From: Candidatus Wallbacteria bacterium
Lineage (GTDB): Bacteria > Muiribacteriota > JAQTZZ01
NCBI GenBank assembly: GCA_028687545.1
Contig: JAQTZZ010000019.1
Location: forward strand, 6,697-70,696
Direction: 5' to 3'
Length of the DNA: 64,000 nucleotides
The notes under the pieces were generated by a model, which made no database searches, was not told where the DNA came from, and saw only the letters and a program-made list of their open reading frames with translations. Below are positions 8,404-18,032 of the stretch, piece by piece. Positions within the stretch are counted from its first letter, which is position 1, and every line of letters begins with the position of its first letter. The position numbers and the translations under genes are program-made.

Positions 8404-9651
8404 TTACAACCCAATATCCTTGCGGTAATACATTTTTTCAAATTCCACGGACTTGATGGCTTCGTAAAGTACTTCTCTGCAGAAGTTAACGTTCTTGGCA
8501 GTGGTCACCAGGTTCAGGACACGGCCCCCGTTCACCAGGAGTTTTCCATCCTTCCGCTCAGTACCTGCATGGAACAGGAACACATCATCTGGAATCTGGC
8601 CGAGCTTGATCTCCTGCCCCTTATCGTATTGTTCCGGATACCCTCTGGAAGACATCACAACACCCAGGCTGACCTTGTTCTTCCAGGTCAACTTCATCTT
8701 TTCCAGATTGGAATGGATGGTGGCCAGGAACAGGTCCGCCAGGTCGTTCTCTAAAAGCGGCAGGATTACCTGGGTTTCAGGATCACCGAAGCGGCAGTTG
8801 AATTCCAGCACAAATGGTTCGCCGTCTTTGAAAATGATTCCTGCATAAAGGATTCCCTGGTAGATTATGCCTTGTGCCTTCAATCCCTGGATGACCGGCT
8901 GCAGGATTGTGCTGATGATTTTTTCCTGCATGTCCGGAGTGAGCAGATTCATGTCTGCGATTGCTCCCATGCCTCCTGTGTTCTTCCCCAGGTTCCCCTC
9001 CAGGGCACGCTTGTAATCACGGGCAGGCACAAGAGGAAGAATCGTATAACTGTCTGTCAGCGCAAGCAGCGAAACTTCTTCACCCTGGATGTATTCCTCT
9101 ATCACCACTGATTTTCCCGCCTCGCCGAACTTGCCGGCAACAATCATCTCTCTGAGGGCGTCCCTGCCGGACTCGATGTTCTCACAGATCACCACTCCTT
9201 TTCCAGCGGCCAGCCCGTCAGCTTTTACAACCAGCGGAAATTTCCGTCCCTCGAGATAGGTGCAGGCTTCCTTGTAATCCGAAAAAACAGCAAACTCTGC
9301 TGTTGGAACTTGATATTTGCGCATCAGTTCCTTGGAAAACACCTTGGATGCCTCGAGCCTGGCAGCGTCCTTCACAGGACCGAAAACCTTGACTCCCCTC
9401 TCCATGAGATAATCCACAATTCCCTCTGACAGTGGAAGTTCAGGCCCCACAACTGTCAAGGTGATTTTCCGTTCCTGGATGATCTGATAAACTTGTTCAA
9501 AATCCATGGGATCAGCCGGGATATTTATACCTATATCTTCTGCCCCCCCATTACCAGGCAGAATGAAAATCTGGTCGACTTTCCTGCTCTGGGAAATTTT
9601 CCAGGCCAGGGCGTGTTCCCGGGCACCGCTTCCAATGATCAGAACCTTCAT
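8404..9651 (-). CDS. purD: Phosphoribosylamine-glycine ligase
   Basis: 415 aa, normal length. It makes GAR from phosphoribosylamine, glycine and ATP, the second step of purine synthesis. The N-terminal Rossmann-like motif is VLIIGSGAREHALAW. The ATP-grasp core shows VVKADGLAAGKGVVI near 140 and the metal-binding loop FNCRFGDPETQ near 285. The substrate loop KNTGGMGAIADM is also present. It is the first gene of the purD-guaA operon and has GGAG seven bases before the ATG. Confidence 0.97.
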   Translation of the reverse strand: MKVLIIGSGAREHALAWKISQSRKVDQIFILPGNGGAEDIGINIPADPMDFEQVYQIIQERKITLTVVGPELPLSEGIVDYLMERGVKVFGPVKDAARLEASKVFSKELMRKYQVPTAEFAVFSDYKEACTYLEGRKFPLVVKADGLAAGKGVVICENIESGRDALREMIVAGKFGEAGKSVVIEEYIQGEEVSLLALTDSYTILPLVPARDYKRALEGNLGKNTGGMGAIADMNLLTPDMQEKIISTILQPVIQGLKAQGIIYQGILYAGIIFKDGEPFVLEFNCRFGDPETQVILPLLENDLADLFLATIHSNLEKMKLTWKNKVSLGVVMSSRGYPEQYDKGQEIKLGQIPDDVFLFHAGTERKDGKLLVNGGRVLNLVTTAKNVNFCREVLYEAIKSVEFEKMYYRKDIGL

Positions 9652-9678
9652 GGAAACTCCATTCTCAAATTTTCCCTA

Positions 9679-9707
9679 ATTATATGGGCAGGGAAAAAGT
9701 ATTGCAA
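9679..9707 (-). promoter_or_regulatory. Sigma70-type promoter of purD-guaA
   Basis: Read on the minus strand: TTGCAA at 9702-9707, a 17-base spacer, and a perfect TATAAT at 9679-9684. The predicted transcript start is about 20 bases before the purD ATG. TTGCAA with a 17-base spacer recurs before several other genes here. Confidence 0.8.
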
Positions 9708-9731
9708 GAGGCACAATAGAACGGCTTGTTT

Positions 9732-10967
9732 TCAGTTCGTTAGCGAGTCTTTCTCTTTATCAATGCCAAAGGAATCTATCAGAGAACCGTCCTGTTTCAG
9801 AATTCTTACCGCAAGTTTGGCGTCAGTTGCCGTGATCACCACATAATCAGGCTGATCCTCAGGGTTGAAGAAAAAGTCGTCATGGCTGTTCTTTTCGAGA
9901 TCGCCGTATATCTTGCCCCCGCTGCGCCCTGCGGTCAGATAAACCGTTCCCTGCGAAGGCCGCTCGACTGCTTTTCCATTTCTGAGCACCTTAGTCCTTG
10001 CCACGCCATGGTCATGCCCGTTGATCACCAGGTCAGCGTGCCGCCCTTCAATCACAGGGCAGAATGCTTCCCTGACATCTTCAGTACTTCTGAATCTTTT
10101 CAGGCAGTAAGGATTTTTATGGAATACCACTATTTTCCAGGCTGCGCCGGATTTCAGGTCGGATTCAAGCCAGGCTTTCTGCGGCGTGAAAATGTCACCG
10201 GATTTCTTCTCCTCTGTCTGCTGACTGTCCAGCACAGCGATGTGCAGAGGTCCGTAATCAAAGGAATAGGCCTGTTCGGCAAGGACGGATGGACCGTTTT
10301 CCGGCAGGGTAAACTGGCTCAGAAAATATACTGGTCTGCCTCTGGTTCCCCCACCCATGGTCTCGTGATTCCCCTGCACTGCCATTTCCGGGATTTCGTC
10401 GATCACACCTGCAGCCGCGTTGAACCAGGCGTTCCAGTGGGCTGCACTCTGGCCTTCATCCACCAGATCACCCACGTTCATTATAAATCCGGCATCCGGA
10501 TTCGCCAGATATGCATTGTGCACTGTGTCATGCCAGGCACCGTATGGCTTGCTGCCCGACAGCCCGCTCTGGCTGTCGCCGAAAACCAGGAACTTTACTG
10601 CCTTCCTGCCGCCGGCAGTGGCAAAAGTGTGTTCACTGCTCCAGGATTTTCCGTCCCCCACTCTGTATTCGTATTTCGTCTCAGGTTTCAGGTTGCGGAT
10701 TTCCGCCGAGTAGATAAACTCACTGCCCAAGCCTGTATAAAATCCCGTTCCAGCCGCCTGCATCGACTTCACTTCTGATGTGACTCCTGACTCCTTCCAG
10801 CTGACAATGCCTTCGGCTGAATCGAGACTGCGCCAGGTGACGGTCATCGTGGTCACAGGATCCCCTGTCCAGGAGAGGGCGATATGGTCAGGCTGCCCTG
10901 CTTGGATGATAAACGAAGTCAGCATAAACAGCAGTATTGATTTGATCTTCAACTTCCTGCCCTTCAT
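9732..10967 (-). CDS. Exported purple-acid-phosphatase-like metallophosphoesterase
   Basis: 411 aa with a signal sequence (KIKSILLFMLTSFIIQAGQ). Residues about 25-115 form a fibronectin-like domain of the purple acid phosphatase type (PDHIALSWTGDPVTTMTVTW). The calcineurin-like core carries the metal ligands: FLVFGDSQSG near 130, MNVGDLVDEG near 165, QGNHET near 200, VVFHKNPY near 285 and INGHDHG near 320. It would hydrolyse phosphate esters outside the cytoplasm. It stands alone on the minus strand, 80 bases upstream of purD, and its own promoter is not obvious. Confidence 0.9.
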   Translation of the reverse strand: MKGRKLKIKSILLFMLTSFIIQAGQPDHIALSWTGDPVTTMTVTWRSLDSAEGIVSWKESGVTSEVKSMQAAGTGFYTGLGSEFIYSAEIRNLKPETKYEYRVGDGKSWSSEHTFATAGGRKAVKFLVFGDSQSGLSGSKPYGAWHDTVHNAYLANPDAGFIMNVGDLVDEGQSAAHWNAWFNAAAGVIDEIPEMAVQGNHETMGGGTRGRPVYFLSQFTLPENGPSVLAEQAYSFDYGPLHIAVLDSQQTEEKKSGDIFTPQKAWLESDLKSGAAWKIVVFHKNPYCLKRFRSTEDVREAFCPVIEGRHADLVINGHDHGVARTKVLRNGKAVERPSQGTVYLTAGRSGGKIYGDLEKNSHDDFFFNPEDQPDYVVITATDAKLAVRILKQDGSLIDSFGIDKEKDSLTN

Positions 10968-11144
10968 CCGGATTGATTTGCCATCATCCTATCATCATCT
11001 CGGGAATGAGGCAATTCCGGGTATGAGGGGAAAGCCGTAATACTTACGCCCCTTTACTTGCTGACCCGGAAAAAGTACAATTAAGGGCAGGCCCTCTGAA
11101 GATGCAGGCCGTGATTTTTATATTGATCTCTATAGGAGGCTTTC

Positions 11145-12890
11145 ATGAGAATGAGCCAGCTGGTTGGAAAAAGATACAAGGAACGGCCGAACGAGGCCTC
11201 ACTGGAGTCTCACGCATTCCTGCTGCGCGGAGGTTACATCCGCCAGCTGGCCAACGGGATTTTCTCCCTGCTTCCCCCCGGTGTCCGCGTCGTTTCCAAG
11301 ATCGAAGGCATCATCAGAGAAGAAATGAATCGGATCAACGGCCAGGAAGTGCAGATGCCTGTAGTACAGACGAAAAACCTCTGGGACGAGTCCGGCAGGT
11401 ATACGGAAATCGACGAAACCCTCGTCCGTTTCAACGACAGGAACGGGCAGGAGCTGGTGCTCGCCATGACCCACGAAGAAGCAGTGCTGCATCTTTTCCG
11501 CAATGAAGTCACGAGCTACCGTGACCTGCCATTCATGGTCTACCAGATCCAGACCAAGTTCCGCGACGAAATCCGCAGCAGAGGCGGTCTGATCCGCGTC
11601 AGGGAATTCACGATGAAAGACGGATATTCGTTCCACAGAACCCAGGAAGACCTGGAGCGTTATTATACTGAATGCATGAAGGCTTATCGACGCATATTTG
11701 CCAGAGTAGGGATACCTGAAGCAGTGATGGTCAGATCCGACAGCGGCTTCATGGGCGGGAAAATCGCCCATGAATTCATGCTGCTCACCGAGGTCGGAGA
11801 AGACTCCCTTGTCTATTGCAGTAAATGCGGCACATACGCCAATGCCGAAGTGGCTGAAGTCAAGATCGAGCCTTATGTCGAAATTCAGGAAGGACTTCAG
11901 AAAGTCCATACACCGTCCACTGCCACAATTGAGGAGGTGGCCGAATTTTTGAAAATCACGCCAAAGCAGACCGCCAAGGTTGTTTTCTATGAGTCTGACA
12001 TCAACGGCAAACCGGTAATGGCTGTGATCCGTGGTGACCTTGAGATCAATGAAGCCAAGCTCGAGCACTTCATCGGAGTAATGCCGCAGAAAGCGTGTGA
12101 AAAAAGCATAGAGAGAACCGGAGCAGTGCCGGGATTCGCATCCCCGCTCGGATTGTCGCATATGAACGTACGTGTGCTCATAGATCACAGCATACGCACC
12201 TCCAGCAATCTGGTCTGCGGTGCCAACGAACGCGACTACCATTACCTGAATTTCAACCTGGAACGCGATCTGCCTGGCACCACTACAATCGACATCGCCC
12301 GAGTCAGGGAAGGAGACCATTGCCAGTGCGGTGGGAAAATCGAGCTGAAACGGGGAATTGAACTTGGCAACATTTTCCAGCTCGGCACAAAATATACCGG
12401 AAAAATGGGGATGCGCTATCTGGATGAAAATGGCCAGGAAGGCACCCCGATCATGGGCTGTTATGGCATCGGAATCGGCAGGCTGATGGCCTCGGTGATA
12501 GAAGCCAGGCGCGACGAAAACGGTCCGATCTGGCCGATCTCCATCGCTCCCTGGCAGGTGCACATCAATGCCGTCAAAATCACGGATAAAGAAGTGGCTG
12601 ACGCAGCTGAAGAGCTTTATTCAGACCTTCAGGATGCAGGGATCGAAGTGCTGTATGACGACCGCAATGAGAGGCCGGGGGTTCAGTTCGCAGAAGCGGA
12701 CCTCCTGGGCACGCCGTTCAGATTTATTGTTGCCGAGAAAAACCTCAAGAATCATGAGGTGGAATGGAAATGCCGGGAAACCGGTGAGACAGGCAAAGTT
12801 CTTCTGGAAAATGCAGTAGCCTTCATCCGCCATAGAATCGGGATGGCAGTGAACAAGATTGAAGCAGAAGCCGACAAAATAATAATTTAG
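11145..12890 (+). CDS. proS: Proline-tRNA ligase, bacterial type with editing domain
   Basis: 581 aa class II aminoacyl-tRNA synthetase that charges tRNA-Pro. Motif 2 region FRDEIRSRGGLIRVREFTMKD is near residue 140. A YbaK-like editing insertion of about 150 residues lies between motifs 2 and 3 (STATIEEVAEFLKITPKQTA near 250). Motif 3 includes GCYGIGIGRLMASVIE near 445, followed by the anticodon-binding domain. AGGAGG lies eight bases before the ATG. It is separated from hisG by only 30 bases and could be read through into the his operon. Confidence 0.96.
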   Translation: MRMSQLVGKRYKERPNEASLESHAFLLRGGYIRQLANGIFSLLPPGVRVVSKIEGIIREEMNRINGQEVQMPVVQTKNLWDESGRYTEIDETLVRFNDRNGQELVLAMTHEEAVLHLFRNEVTSYRDLPFMVYQIQTKFRDEIRSRGGLIRVREFTMKDGYSFHRTQEDLERYYTECMKAYRRIFARVGIPEAVMVRSDSGFMGGKIAHEFMLLTEVGEDSLVYCSKCGTYANAEVAEVKIEPYVEIQEGLQKVHTPSTATIEEVAEFLKITPKQTAKVVFYESDINGKPVMAVIRGDLEINEAKLEHFIGVMPQKACEKSIERTGAVPGFASPLGLSHMNVRVLIDHSIRTSSNLVCGANERDYHYLNFNLERDLPGTTTIDIARVREGDHCQCGGKIELKRGIELGNIFQLGTKYTGKMGMRYLDENGQEGTPIMGCYGIGIGRLMASVIEARRDENGPIWPISIAPWQVHINAVKITDKEVADAAEELYSDLQDAGIEVLYDDRNERPGVQFAEADLLGTPFRFIVAEKNLKNHEVEWKCRETGETGKVLLENAVAFIRHRIGMAVNKIEAEADKIII

Positions 12891-12920
12891 GAATCCTCTA
12901 ACTGATTTTACGGAGTAGCT

Positions 12921-13772
12921 ATGAAATTGAAACTCGTAATACCTAAGGGACGCATGTTTGAGAAAATTTCCGCCCTGCTCAATGACATTGGTGCAGGCAT
13001 TGAACTTTCCGCCCGCTCCTATCTTCCTATGGTCGCAGATGGTGAGATCGAAGCCAAGATCATGAAATCTCAGAACATCCCAAAACTGCTGGAACTTGGC
13101 TCGCACGATGCCGGATTCGCCGGACTGGACTGGATCCTGGAAACTGGAGCCGATGTCGTGGAAATCATGGATCTCGGATTCAACCCTGTGAAAATTGTAG
13201 CCGCTGTTCCGGAAAAAAGCCTGGATTCCGGACTGAAAAAACGCAGACTGGTTGTGGCATCCGAATACGAACAGCTTTCCAAGAAATTCCTGCAGAAGGA
13301 AGGATATGATTATGTTTTTCTGCGTACATTCGGTGCCACGGAAGTCTTCCCGCCTGAAGACGCCGACATGATCATCGACAATACAGCTACTGGCCGCACC
13401 CTGCGCGAGCATGGCCTGTCCGTAATTAGTACAGTCCTGGAGTCAACCACCCGCTTCATCGCGAACCGCAAAGCATACGAAGACCCCTGGAAACGGGAAA
13501 AAATGGAAAGACTTAAAACACTCATCAATTCAGTGCTGAATGCCCGTTCCAGGGTTATGCTGGAAATGAATGTCCCCAAAGACAGATTTGAGGAAATCGT
13601 GAAAATCCTGCCCTGCATGCGCGCACCCACAGTTTCTCCTCTTTATGCGGACGAGGGATTTGCGGTCAAGGTGGCTGTGAAATCCTATGAAACATCACGT
13701 CTGATCCCGCTCCTCAAAAAACTTGGCGCGACTGACATCCTGGAATATGACATCAGGAAGGTGGTCATATAG
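12921..13772 (+). CDS. hisG: ATP phosphoribosyltransferase, long form
   Basis: 283 aa. It catalyses the first committed step of histidine synthesis (ATP plus PRPP). The length and the C-terminal regulatory domain (about 210-283, FAVKVAVKSYETSRLIPLLKKLGA) mark the HisZ-independent long form. That domain is the usual histidine-binding feedback site. The PRPP loop region is seen in MIIDNTATGRTLREHGL near residue 152. It is the first gene of the his-trp operon, and its stop is directly followed by the hisB start. Confidence 0.95.
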   Translation: MKLKLVIPKGRMFEKISALLNDIGAGIELSARSYLPMVADGEIEAKIMKSQNIPKLLELGSHDAGFAGLDWILETGADVVEIMDLGFNPVKIVAAVPEKSLDSGLKKRRLVVASEYEQLSKKFLQKEGYDYVFLRTFGATEVFPPEDADMIIDNTATGRTLREHGLSVISTVLESTTRFIANRKAYEDPWKREKMERLKTLINSVLNARSRVMLEMNVPKDRFEEIVKILPCMRAPTVSPLYADEGFAVKVAVKSYETSRLIPLLKKLGATDILEYDIRKVVI

Positions 13773-14471
13773 ATGAGACACAAGGTAGAGACCTGCCATT
13801 GTAAAGGCGCGCAATGGCGCACCTCAACAATGGCAGGCCCTGGCGCATCTGGACAAAATAATCGGAGTCGAAAAGCTTCGATCCACAGAAAAACCAAAGA
13901 AACCGATATTTCGGTGGAACTGAACCTTGACGGCACCGGTGATTCTTCCATCTCTACTCCGGTCGGCTTCTTTACCCACATGCTGGAAAATCTGGCACGC
14001 CATGGCAGATTCGACCTGACAGTAAAGGCTGAAGGAGACCTGCACGTAGACCAGCATCATCTGTTGGAAGACTGTGGCATCGTGCTTGGTCAAGCTTTCA
14101 ACAAGGCTCTGGGTAATAAAATGGGTATCAATCGGGCCGGTTTTTTCGTCTATCCTATGGATGAAGCTCTGGCAGTAGTGGCAGTTGATTTCGGCGGCAG
14201 ACCGTTTTTACAGTATGACGCAAAATTCAAGCGCAGACTCTGCGGGGATCTGGACACAGATCTGCTGCAGGATTTCTGCCAGGCGCTGGCTGCCGGGATG
14301 GGAGCGAACCTGGTCGTACGCATGCAGATCGGCCGCTCAGACCACCATAAAATAGAAGCCATCTTCAAGGCCATGGCAAAAGCGTTGCAGATGGCCTGCA
14401 GCGTCGACAGCAGGCTGCTGGAATATATCCCGAGCACTAAGGGGGCAATCGGCGATGATAGCGATCATTGA
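13773..14471 (+). CDS. hisB: Imidazoleglycerol-phosphate dehydratase with extended N-terminus
   Basis: 232 aa in the annotated frame. The true enzyme begins around residue 34 (ASIHRKTKETDISVELNLDG). The two His-rich manganese sites are HHLLEDCGI near 92 and SDHHKIEAIFKA near 192. The ATG at 13773 is abutted by the hisG stop and has GGAAGGTGG upstream, so it is the likely start. About 33 extra codons then come from a palindromic insert. A second in-frame ATG at 13830 lies inside the right arm of that palindrome. The domain is a monofunctional dehydratase, without a histidinol phosphatase half. Confidence 0.93.
   Translation: MRHKVETCHCKGAQWRTSTMAGPGASGQNNRSRKASIHRKTKETDISVELNLDGTGDSSISTPVGFFTHMLENLARHGRFDLTVKAEGDLHVDQHHLLEDCGIVLGQAFNKALGNKMGINRAGFFVYPMDEALAVVAVDFGGRPFLQYDAKFKRRLCGDLDTDLLQDFCQALAAGMGANLVVRMQIGRSDHHKIEAIFKAMAKALQMACSVDSRLLEYIPSTKGAIGDDSDH
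13792..13837. repeat. Palindromic insert at the 5' end of hisB
   Basis: The arms CCTGCCATTGT (13792-13802) and ACAATGGCAGG (13827-13837) are perfect 11-base inverted copies around a 24-base GGCGC-rich loop. The element is in frame and adds codons that are absent from normal HisB proteins. Confidence 0.75.
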
Positions 14472-15051
14472 CTATGGCGCCGGGAATCTGGCTTCCGTAA
14501 AAAAGGCCTTTGATTACATCGGTGCTCCATCGGAAATTATTGTATCCCCGGAAGGTCTTTTGAATTGTGACAGGCTGGTGCTTCCGGGTGTGGGTGCTTT
14601 CGGAGCTGCTGTATCCAGATTGAAGGAAACCGGCCTTTTTCAGTCCGTGGAGTCCTGGCTTCAAAGCGGCAGACCGTTTTTAGGCATCTGCCTGGGGATG
14701 CAGCTTCTGCTGGAGGGCAGCGACGAGTCACCCGGAGCCTGCGGATTCGGTTTTTTCCGGGGGTTCTGCAGGAAGTTCACTCAGGGAAAAGTCCCTCAGA
14801 TAGGCTGGAACACTGTCAAACCATCCGGCAGGTCAAATCTGTTTTCCGACGGAGAATATTTTTATTTTCTACACGGCTTTTTCGCCGATCCTGTGGACAG
14901 GTCTGCAATTGCAGCAGAAACAGACTATGGCATCGTCTATCCTTCAGCCCTCTTGTCAGGAAAAGTGCTGGGTGTCCAGTTCCATCCTGAAAAGAGCGGA
15001 GATCCGGGTCTGAATCTGCTGAAAGGATGGCTTTCCCATGATCACAGTTAG
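14455..15051 (+). CDS. hisH: Imidazole glycerol phosphate synthase, glutaminase subunit
   Basis: 198 aa. It provides ammonia from glutamine to HisF. The oxyanion and nucleophile motifs are [10 protein letters not shown] near residue 44 and [15 protein letters not shown] near 78 (catalytic Cys). The His/Glu pair is in [10 protein letters not shown] near 178. It overlaps the end of hisB by 17 bases and runs 14 bases into hisF, so translation is coupled along the operon. Confidence 0.96.
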   Translation: MIAIIDYGAGNLASVKKAFDYIGAPSEIIVSPEGLLNCDRLVLPGVGAFGAAVSRLKETGLFQSVESWLQSGRPFLGICLGMQLLLEGSDESPGACGFGFFRGFCRKFTQGKVPQIGWNTVKPSGRSNLFSDGEYFYFLHGFFADPVDRSAIAAETDYGIVYPSALLSGKVLGVQFHPEKSGDPGLNLLKGWLSHDHS

Positions 15052-15790
15052 GATCATCCCCTGCCTTGATGTGGAAGCAGGCAGGGTGGTCAAAGGAGTC
15101 AAATTCAAGAACCTGCGGGATGCCGGAGATCCAGTTGAAATGGCCAGGTTTTATTACGAACAGGGGGCTGATGAACTCTGTTTTCTGGATATCGGAGCCA
15201 CACATCAGAAGCGCGACATCCTGCTCGATGTAGTCGAGCGGGTTTCCAGGCAGGTTTTTATTCCATTGACGGTTGGAGGCGGGATCAGGAATGTAGATGA
15301 CATCCGGAAAATTTTGGCCGCCGGGGCTGACAAGGTCTCCCTCTGCTCTTCGGCCATCAGGAACCCGGAATTGATTTCAGAAGGCGCAGGGATCTATGGT
15401 TCGCAATGCATGGTGCTTTCGATAGACGCAAAAAAGTGCGGCAGCTCCTGGCATTCCTATACCGACGGCGGCAGAACTGATTCCGGATTTGATGCGATTG
15501 AATGGGCGAAAAGAGGTGCCAGCCTCGGGGCAGGAGAAATTCTTTTGAATTCCATCGATCAGGATGGCACACAGTCTGGTTACGATCTCGAACTCACCAG
15601 GCTCGTCTCAGAAGCGGTGGATGTGCCTGTGATCGCATCAGGCGGTGCTGGTACCCTCGAACAAATGCACTCTGCTGTTGCTGAAGGTCGTGCTGAAGCG
15701 TTGCTGCTCGCATCCCTCTTGCATACCGGCAGATACACGATCCTGGAAATAAAAAAATTCCTCCGGGAGAAAGGAGTGAACATCAGATGA
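15038..15790 (+). CDS. hisF: Imidazole glycerol phosphate synthase, cyclase subunit
   Basis: 250 aa TIM barrel that closes the imidazole ring and releases AICAR. Catalytic Asp in [16 protein letters not shown] near residue 11 and Asp in [16 protein letters not shown] near 174 are both present. The phosphate loops are VGGGIRN and ASGGAGT. The start overlaps the end of hisH, and the stop overlaps the next gene by four bases. Normal length and complete. Confidence 0.97.
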   Translation: MITVRIIPCLDVEAGRVVKGVKFKNLRDAGDPVEMARFYYEQGADELCFLDIGATHQKRDILLDVVERVSRQVFIPLTVGGGIRNVDDIRKILAAGADKVSLCSSAIRNPELISEGAGIYGSQCMVLSIDAKKCGSSWHSYTDGGRTDSGFDAIEWAKRGASLGAGEILLNSIDQDGTQSGYDLELTRLVSEAVDVPVIASGGAGTLEQMHSAVAEGRAEALLLASLLHTGRYTILEIKKFLREKGVNIR

Positions 15791-17025
15791 TTATCTCTTC
15801 GATAGACATCATGGGCGGAAAAGCCGTGCAGCTTAAACAGGGGTCTGAGCTTGTCCTCACCAGGGACAATCCTCTCGACCTGGCTGCGGATTTTAATCGC
15901 TTCGGGGAAATCGCAGTGATCGACCTGGATGCTGCACTGGGAAAAGGGGAAAACGAAGGCCTGATCCGGGAAATCTGCAACATTGCAGATTGCAGGGTGG
16001 GAGGAGGCCTGGACCTGGTGCGTGCAAAAAAAATGCTCACTTATGGTGCCACTAAAGTCATCATAGGGTCGAATGCTTTCACTGATTCCAGTATTGCCCG
16101 GGAATTTCTGGCTGGTTTTACAAGCCAGATCTGCAAAGACAGGGTGATCATTGCCATAGATTCCAGAGCCGGTCGAATCGTGACAAAGGGCTGGAAGCAT
16201 GAAACCGGCATTCCTGTAGAGTCAGCCATTACAGAACTCGAACCTTTCTGTTCGGAATTTCTCTTCACCTGCGTGGAGCGCGAAGGCTGCCTGGGTGGAA
16301 CTGATCTGGAACTCTGCAATAGGTTGCGCAATCTCACTAAGAACTCTCTGACTGTCGCAGGCGGGGTGACAACCATTGATGAAGCCAGAAAGATCAGCCG
16401 ATTCGGGGCGGACGTGCAGCTCGGGATGGCGTTGTACACAGACAGAATCAAGCTTCCTGATGCTTTCGCTGAATGCCTGAACTGGAAAGAGCCGCTGCTT
16501 CCCGCCATCACCTGCGACGAATCGGGTCAGGTTCTGATGCAGGCCTTTATGAATAAGGAATCACTCCTTCGGACATTTGAAACCGGCGAAGTCTGTTATT
16601 TTTCCAGATCAAGAAATTCACTCTGGCATAAGGGTGAAACTTCAGGCAATATCCAGAAATTCCTGAAAATCAGGACAGACTGTGACAGGGATTCTCTCCT
16701 CATCACCGTAAGGCAGAGCGGGGCGGCCTGTCATCAGAACAGCTACTCCTGTTTCGGGGACCGCAGATTCAGCCTGTACGAATTGTATGACGTGGTCCGT
16801 GACAGATTCGAAAACCCTAAACAGGGATCCTATACATCTTCTCTCACTGCTGAAATGATTTGTGAGAAGATACTGGAAGAAGCTCAGGAAGTGGTAGAAG
16901 CAAAGAAGCGGGATGAGATAATCTGGGAAGCCGCAGATGTGCTCTACTTTGTCACTGCTCTGCTTGCCAAAAAGGGCGTCAGCATTGATGATGTGCTGCA
17001 TGAATTGAGAAGGCGACGCAGATGA
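15787..17025 (+). CDS. hisA-hisIE: HisA-HisI-HisE three-domain fusion
   Basis: 412 aa joining three steps of histidine synthesis. Residues 1-230 are the HisA isomerase barrel ([23 protein letters not shown] near 70; IAIDSRAGR near 123). Residues about 233-338 are HisI, phosphoribosyl-AMP cyclohydrolase, with its metal-binding DCDRDSLL near 298 and [11 protein letters not shown] near 313. Residues about 340-412 are HisE, the pyrophosphatase ([22 protein letters not shown]). The HisA motif usually read RDGT is REGC here (near 166), an Asp-to-Glu change. HisIE fusions are common; adding HisA is not. It overlaps hisF and trpD by four bases each. Confidence 0.93.
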   Translation: MIISSIDIMGGKAVQLKQGSELVLTRDNPLDLAADFNRFGEIAVIDLDAALGKGENEGLIREICNIADCRVGGGLDLVRAKKMLTYGATKVIIGSNAFTDSSIAREFLAGFTSQICKDRVIIAIDSRAGRIVTKGWKHETGIPVESAITELEPFCSEFLFTCVEREGCLGGTDLELCNRLRNLTKNSLTVAGGVTTIDEARKISRFGADVQLGMALYTDRIKLPDAFAECLNWKEPLLPAITCDESGQVLMQAFMNKESLLRTFETGEVCYFSRSRNSLWHKGETSGNIQKFLKIRTDCDRDSLLITVRQSGAACHQNSYSCFGDRRFSLYELYDVVRDRFENPKQGSYTSSLTAEMICEKILEEAQEVVEAKKRDEIIWEAADVLYFVTALLAKKGVSIDDVLHELRRRRR

Positions 17026-18032
17026 ACATCCGTGAAGCTATCAGAGCAGTCACAGAGCGACACGATCTGACGATTGAAGAAGCCTGCTCATCGGCGCTCG
17101 AAATCATGGAAGGACATGCTACAGATGCCCAGATTGCAGCCCTGCTGATCGGCCTGAATATGAAAGGCATCCAGCCTTCGGAAATCACCGGCTTCGCCCT
17201 CGCCATGCGGGACAAGGCTACAAAAATCGAAATTCCCCGTACCGATCTGATCGATACCTGCGGAACAGGCGGAGACATGTCAGGCACATTCAATATCTCC
17301 ACTGTCTCGGCTTTTGTGGCGGCCGGGGCGGGATGCTGCGTGATGAAACACGGCAACCGCTCGGTTTCCAGTGGTTGCGGCAGCGCGGATCTCCTGGAAA
17401 AACTCGGAGTGAAACTGGATGCTTTGCCGGAAAAACTGAAAGCCTGCGCAGAAAATGCAGGCATCGCCTTTCTGTTTGCTCCGTCCCTGCATAAAGCCAT
17501 GAAATACGCGGTCGGACCTCGCAAGGAAATCGGAGTACGCACGATTTTCAACGTGCTTGGCCCTCTCACCAATCCGGCAGGTGCCAGACGCCAGCTGATC
17601 GGAGTTTTTAACAGGGACCTGACCCTGGTTGTGGGTGAAGTGCTCAAAAACCTGGGATCAGCTCATTGTCTGATCGTGCATGGCACAGACGGGCTGGATG
17701 AGATCACCCTGACTGGCAATACTGCTGTCTGCGAGCTGAAAAACGGCGGAATCAGAGAATTCCTCATCAATCCGCTGGAATTCGGATTCGAACTGTCTGG
17801 GCGTGATGAACTGAAAGGCGGAGACAGCACGAGAAACGCAGAGATCACTCTGGAAATACTTTCGGGTAGACCGGGTCCTGCCAGAGACATTGTGCTTCTG
17901 AATGCCGGGGCCGCAATCTATGTAAGCGGAAAAGTGCCGGACATCGCCCGGGGAGTCGAAGCTGCCAGGGTTTCCATTGACTCCGGCAGAGCAGCGTTTG
18001 CTCTGAAAAAACTCCGGGAGCTCTCCAATTGA
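17022..18032 (+). CDS. trpD: Anthranilate phosphoribosyltransferase
   Basis: 336 aa, full length. It joins anthranilate and PRPP in tryptophan synthesis. The PRPP-binding loop is DTCGTGGDMSGTFNIST near residue 80, followed by VMKHGNRSVSSGCGSADLLE near 108, which holds the anthranilate and metal sites. HGTDGLDEITLT near 222 is also conserved. The ATG overlaps the stop of the his fusion gene by four bases, so the trp genes are coupled to the his genes. It is not fused to TrpG, which is encoded 33 kb away. Confidence 0.97.
   Translation: MNIREAIRAVTERHDLTIEEACSSALEIMEGHATDAQIAALLIGLNMKGIQPSEITGFALAMRDKATKIEIPRTDLIDTCGTGGDMSGTFNISTVSAFVAAGAGCCVMKHGNRSVSSGCGSADLLEKLGVKLDALPEKLKACAENAGIAFLFAPSLHKAMKYAVGPRKEIGVRTIFNVLGPLTNPAGARRQLIGVFNRDLTLVVGEVLKNLGSAHCLIVHGTDGLDEITLTGNTAVCELKNGGIREFLINPLEFGFELSGRDELKGGDSTRNAEITLEILSGRPGPARDIVLLNAGAAIYVSGKVPDIARGVEAARVSIDSGRAAFALKKLRELSN

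Noticed and set aside
9695-9715. Third copy of the aroE/hisD leader element (TTGCAAGAG match)
   Set aside because: The match is explained by the -35 box of the purD promoter; no leader stem follows.
9882-10778. 298-codon plus-strand open frame
   Set aside because: Antisense to the metallophosphatase gene, which has a signal peptide and all metal ligands. No ribosome site or recognisable protein.
11199-12563. 454-codon open frame on the minus strand
   Set aside because: It lies wholly antisense to proS, whose motifs are complete. The translation is His/Phe/Asp-rich without domain pattern.
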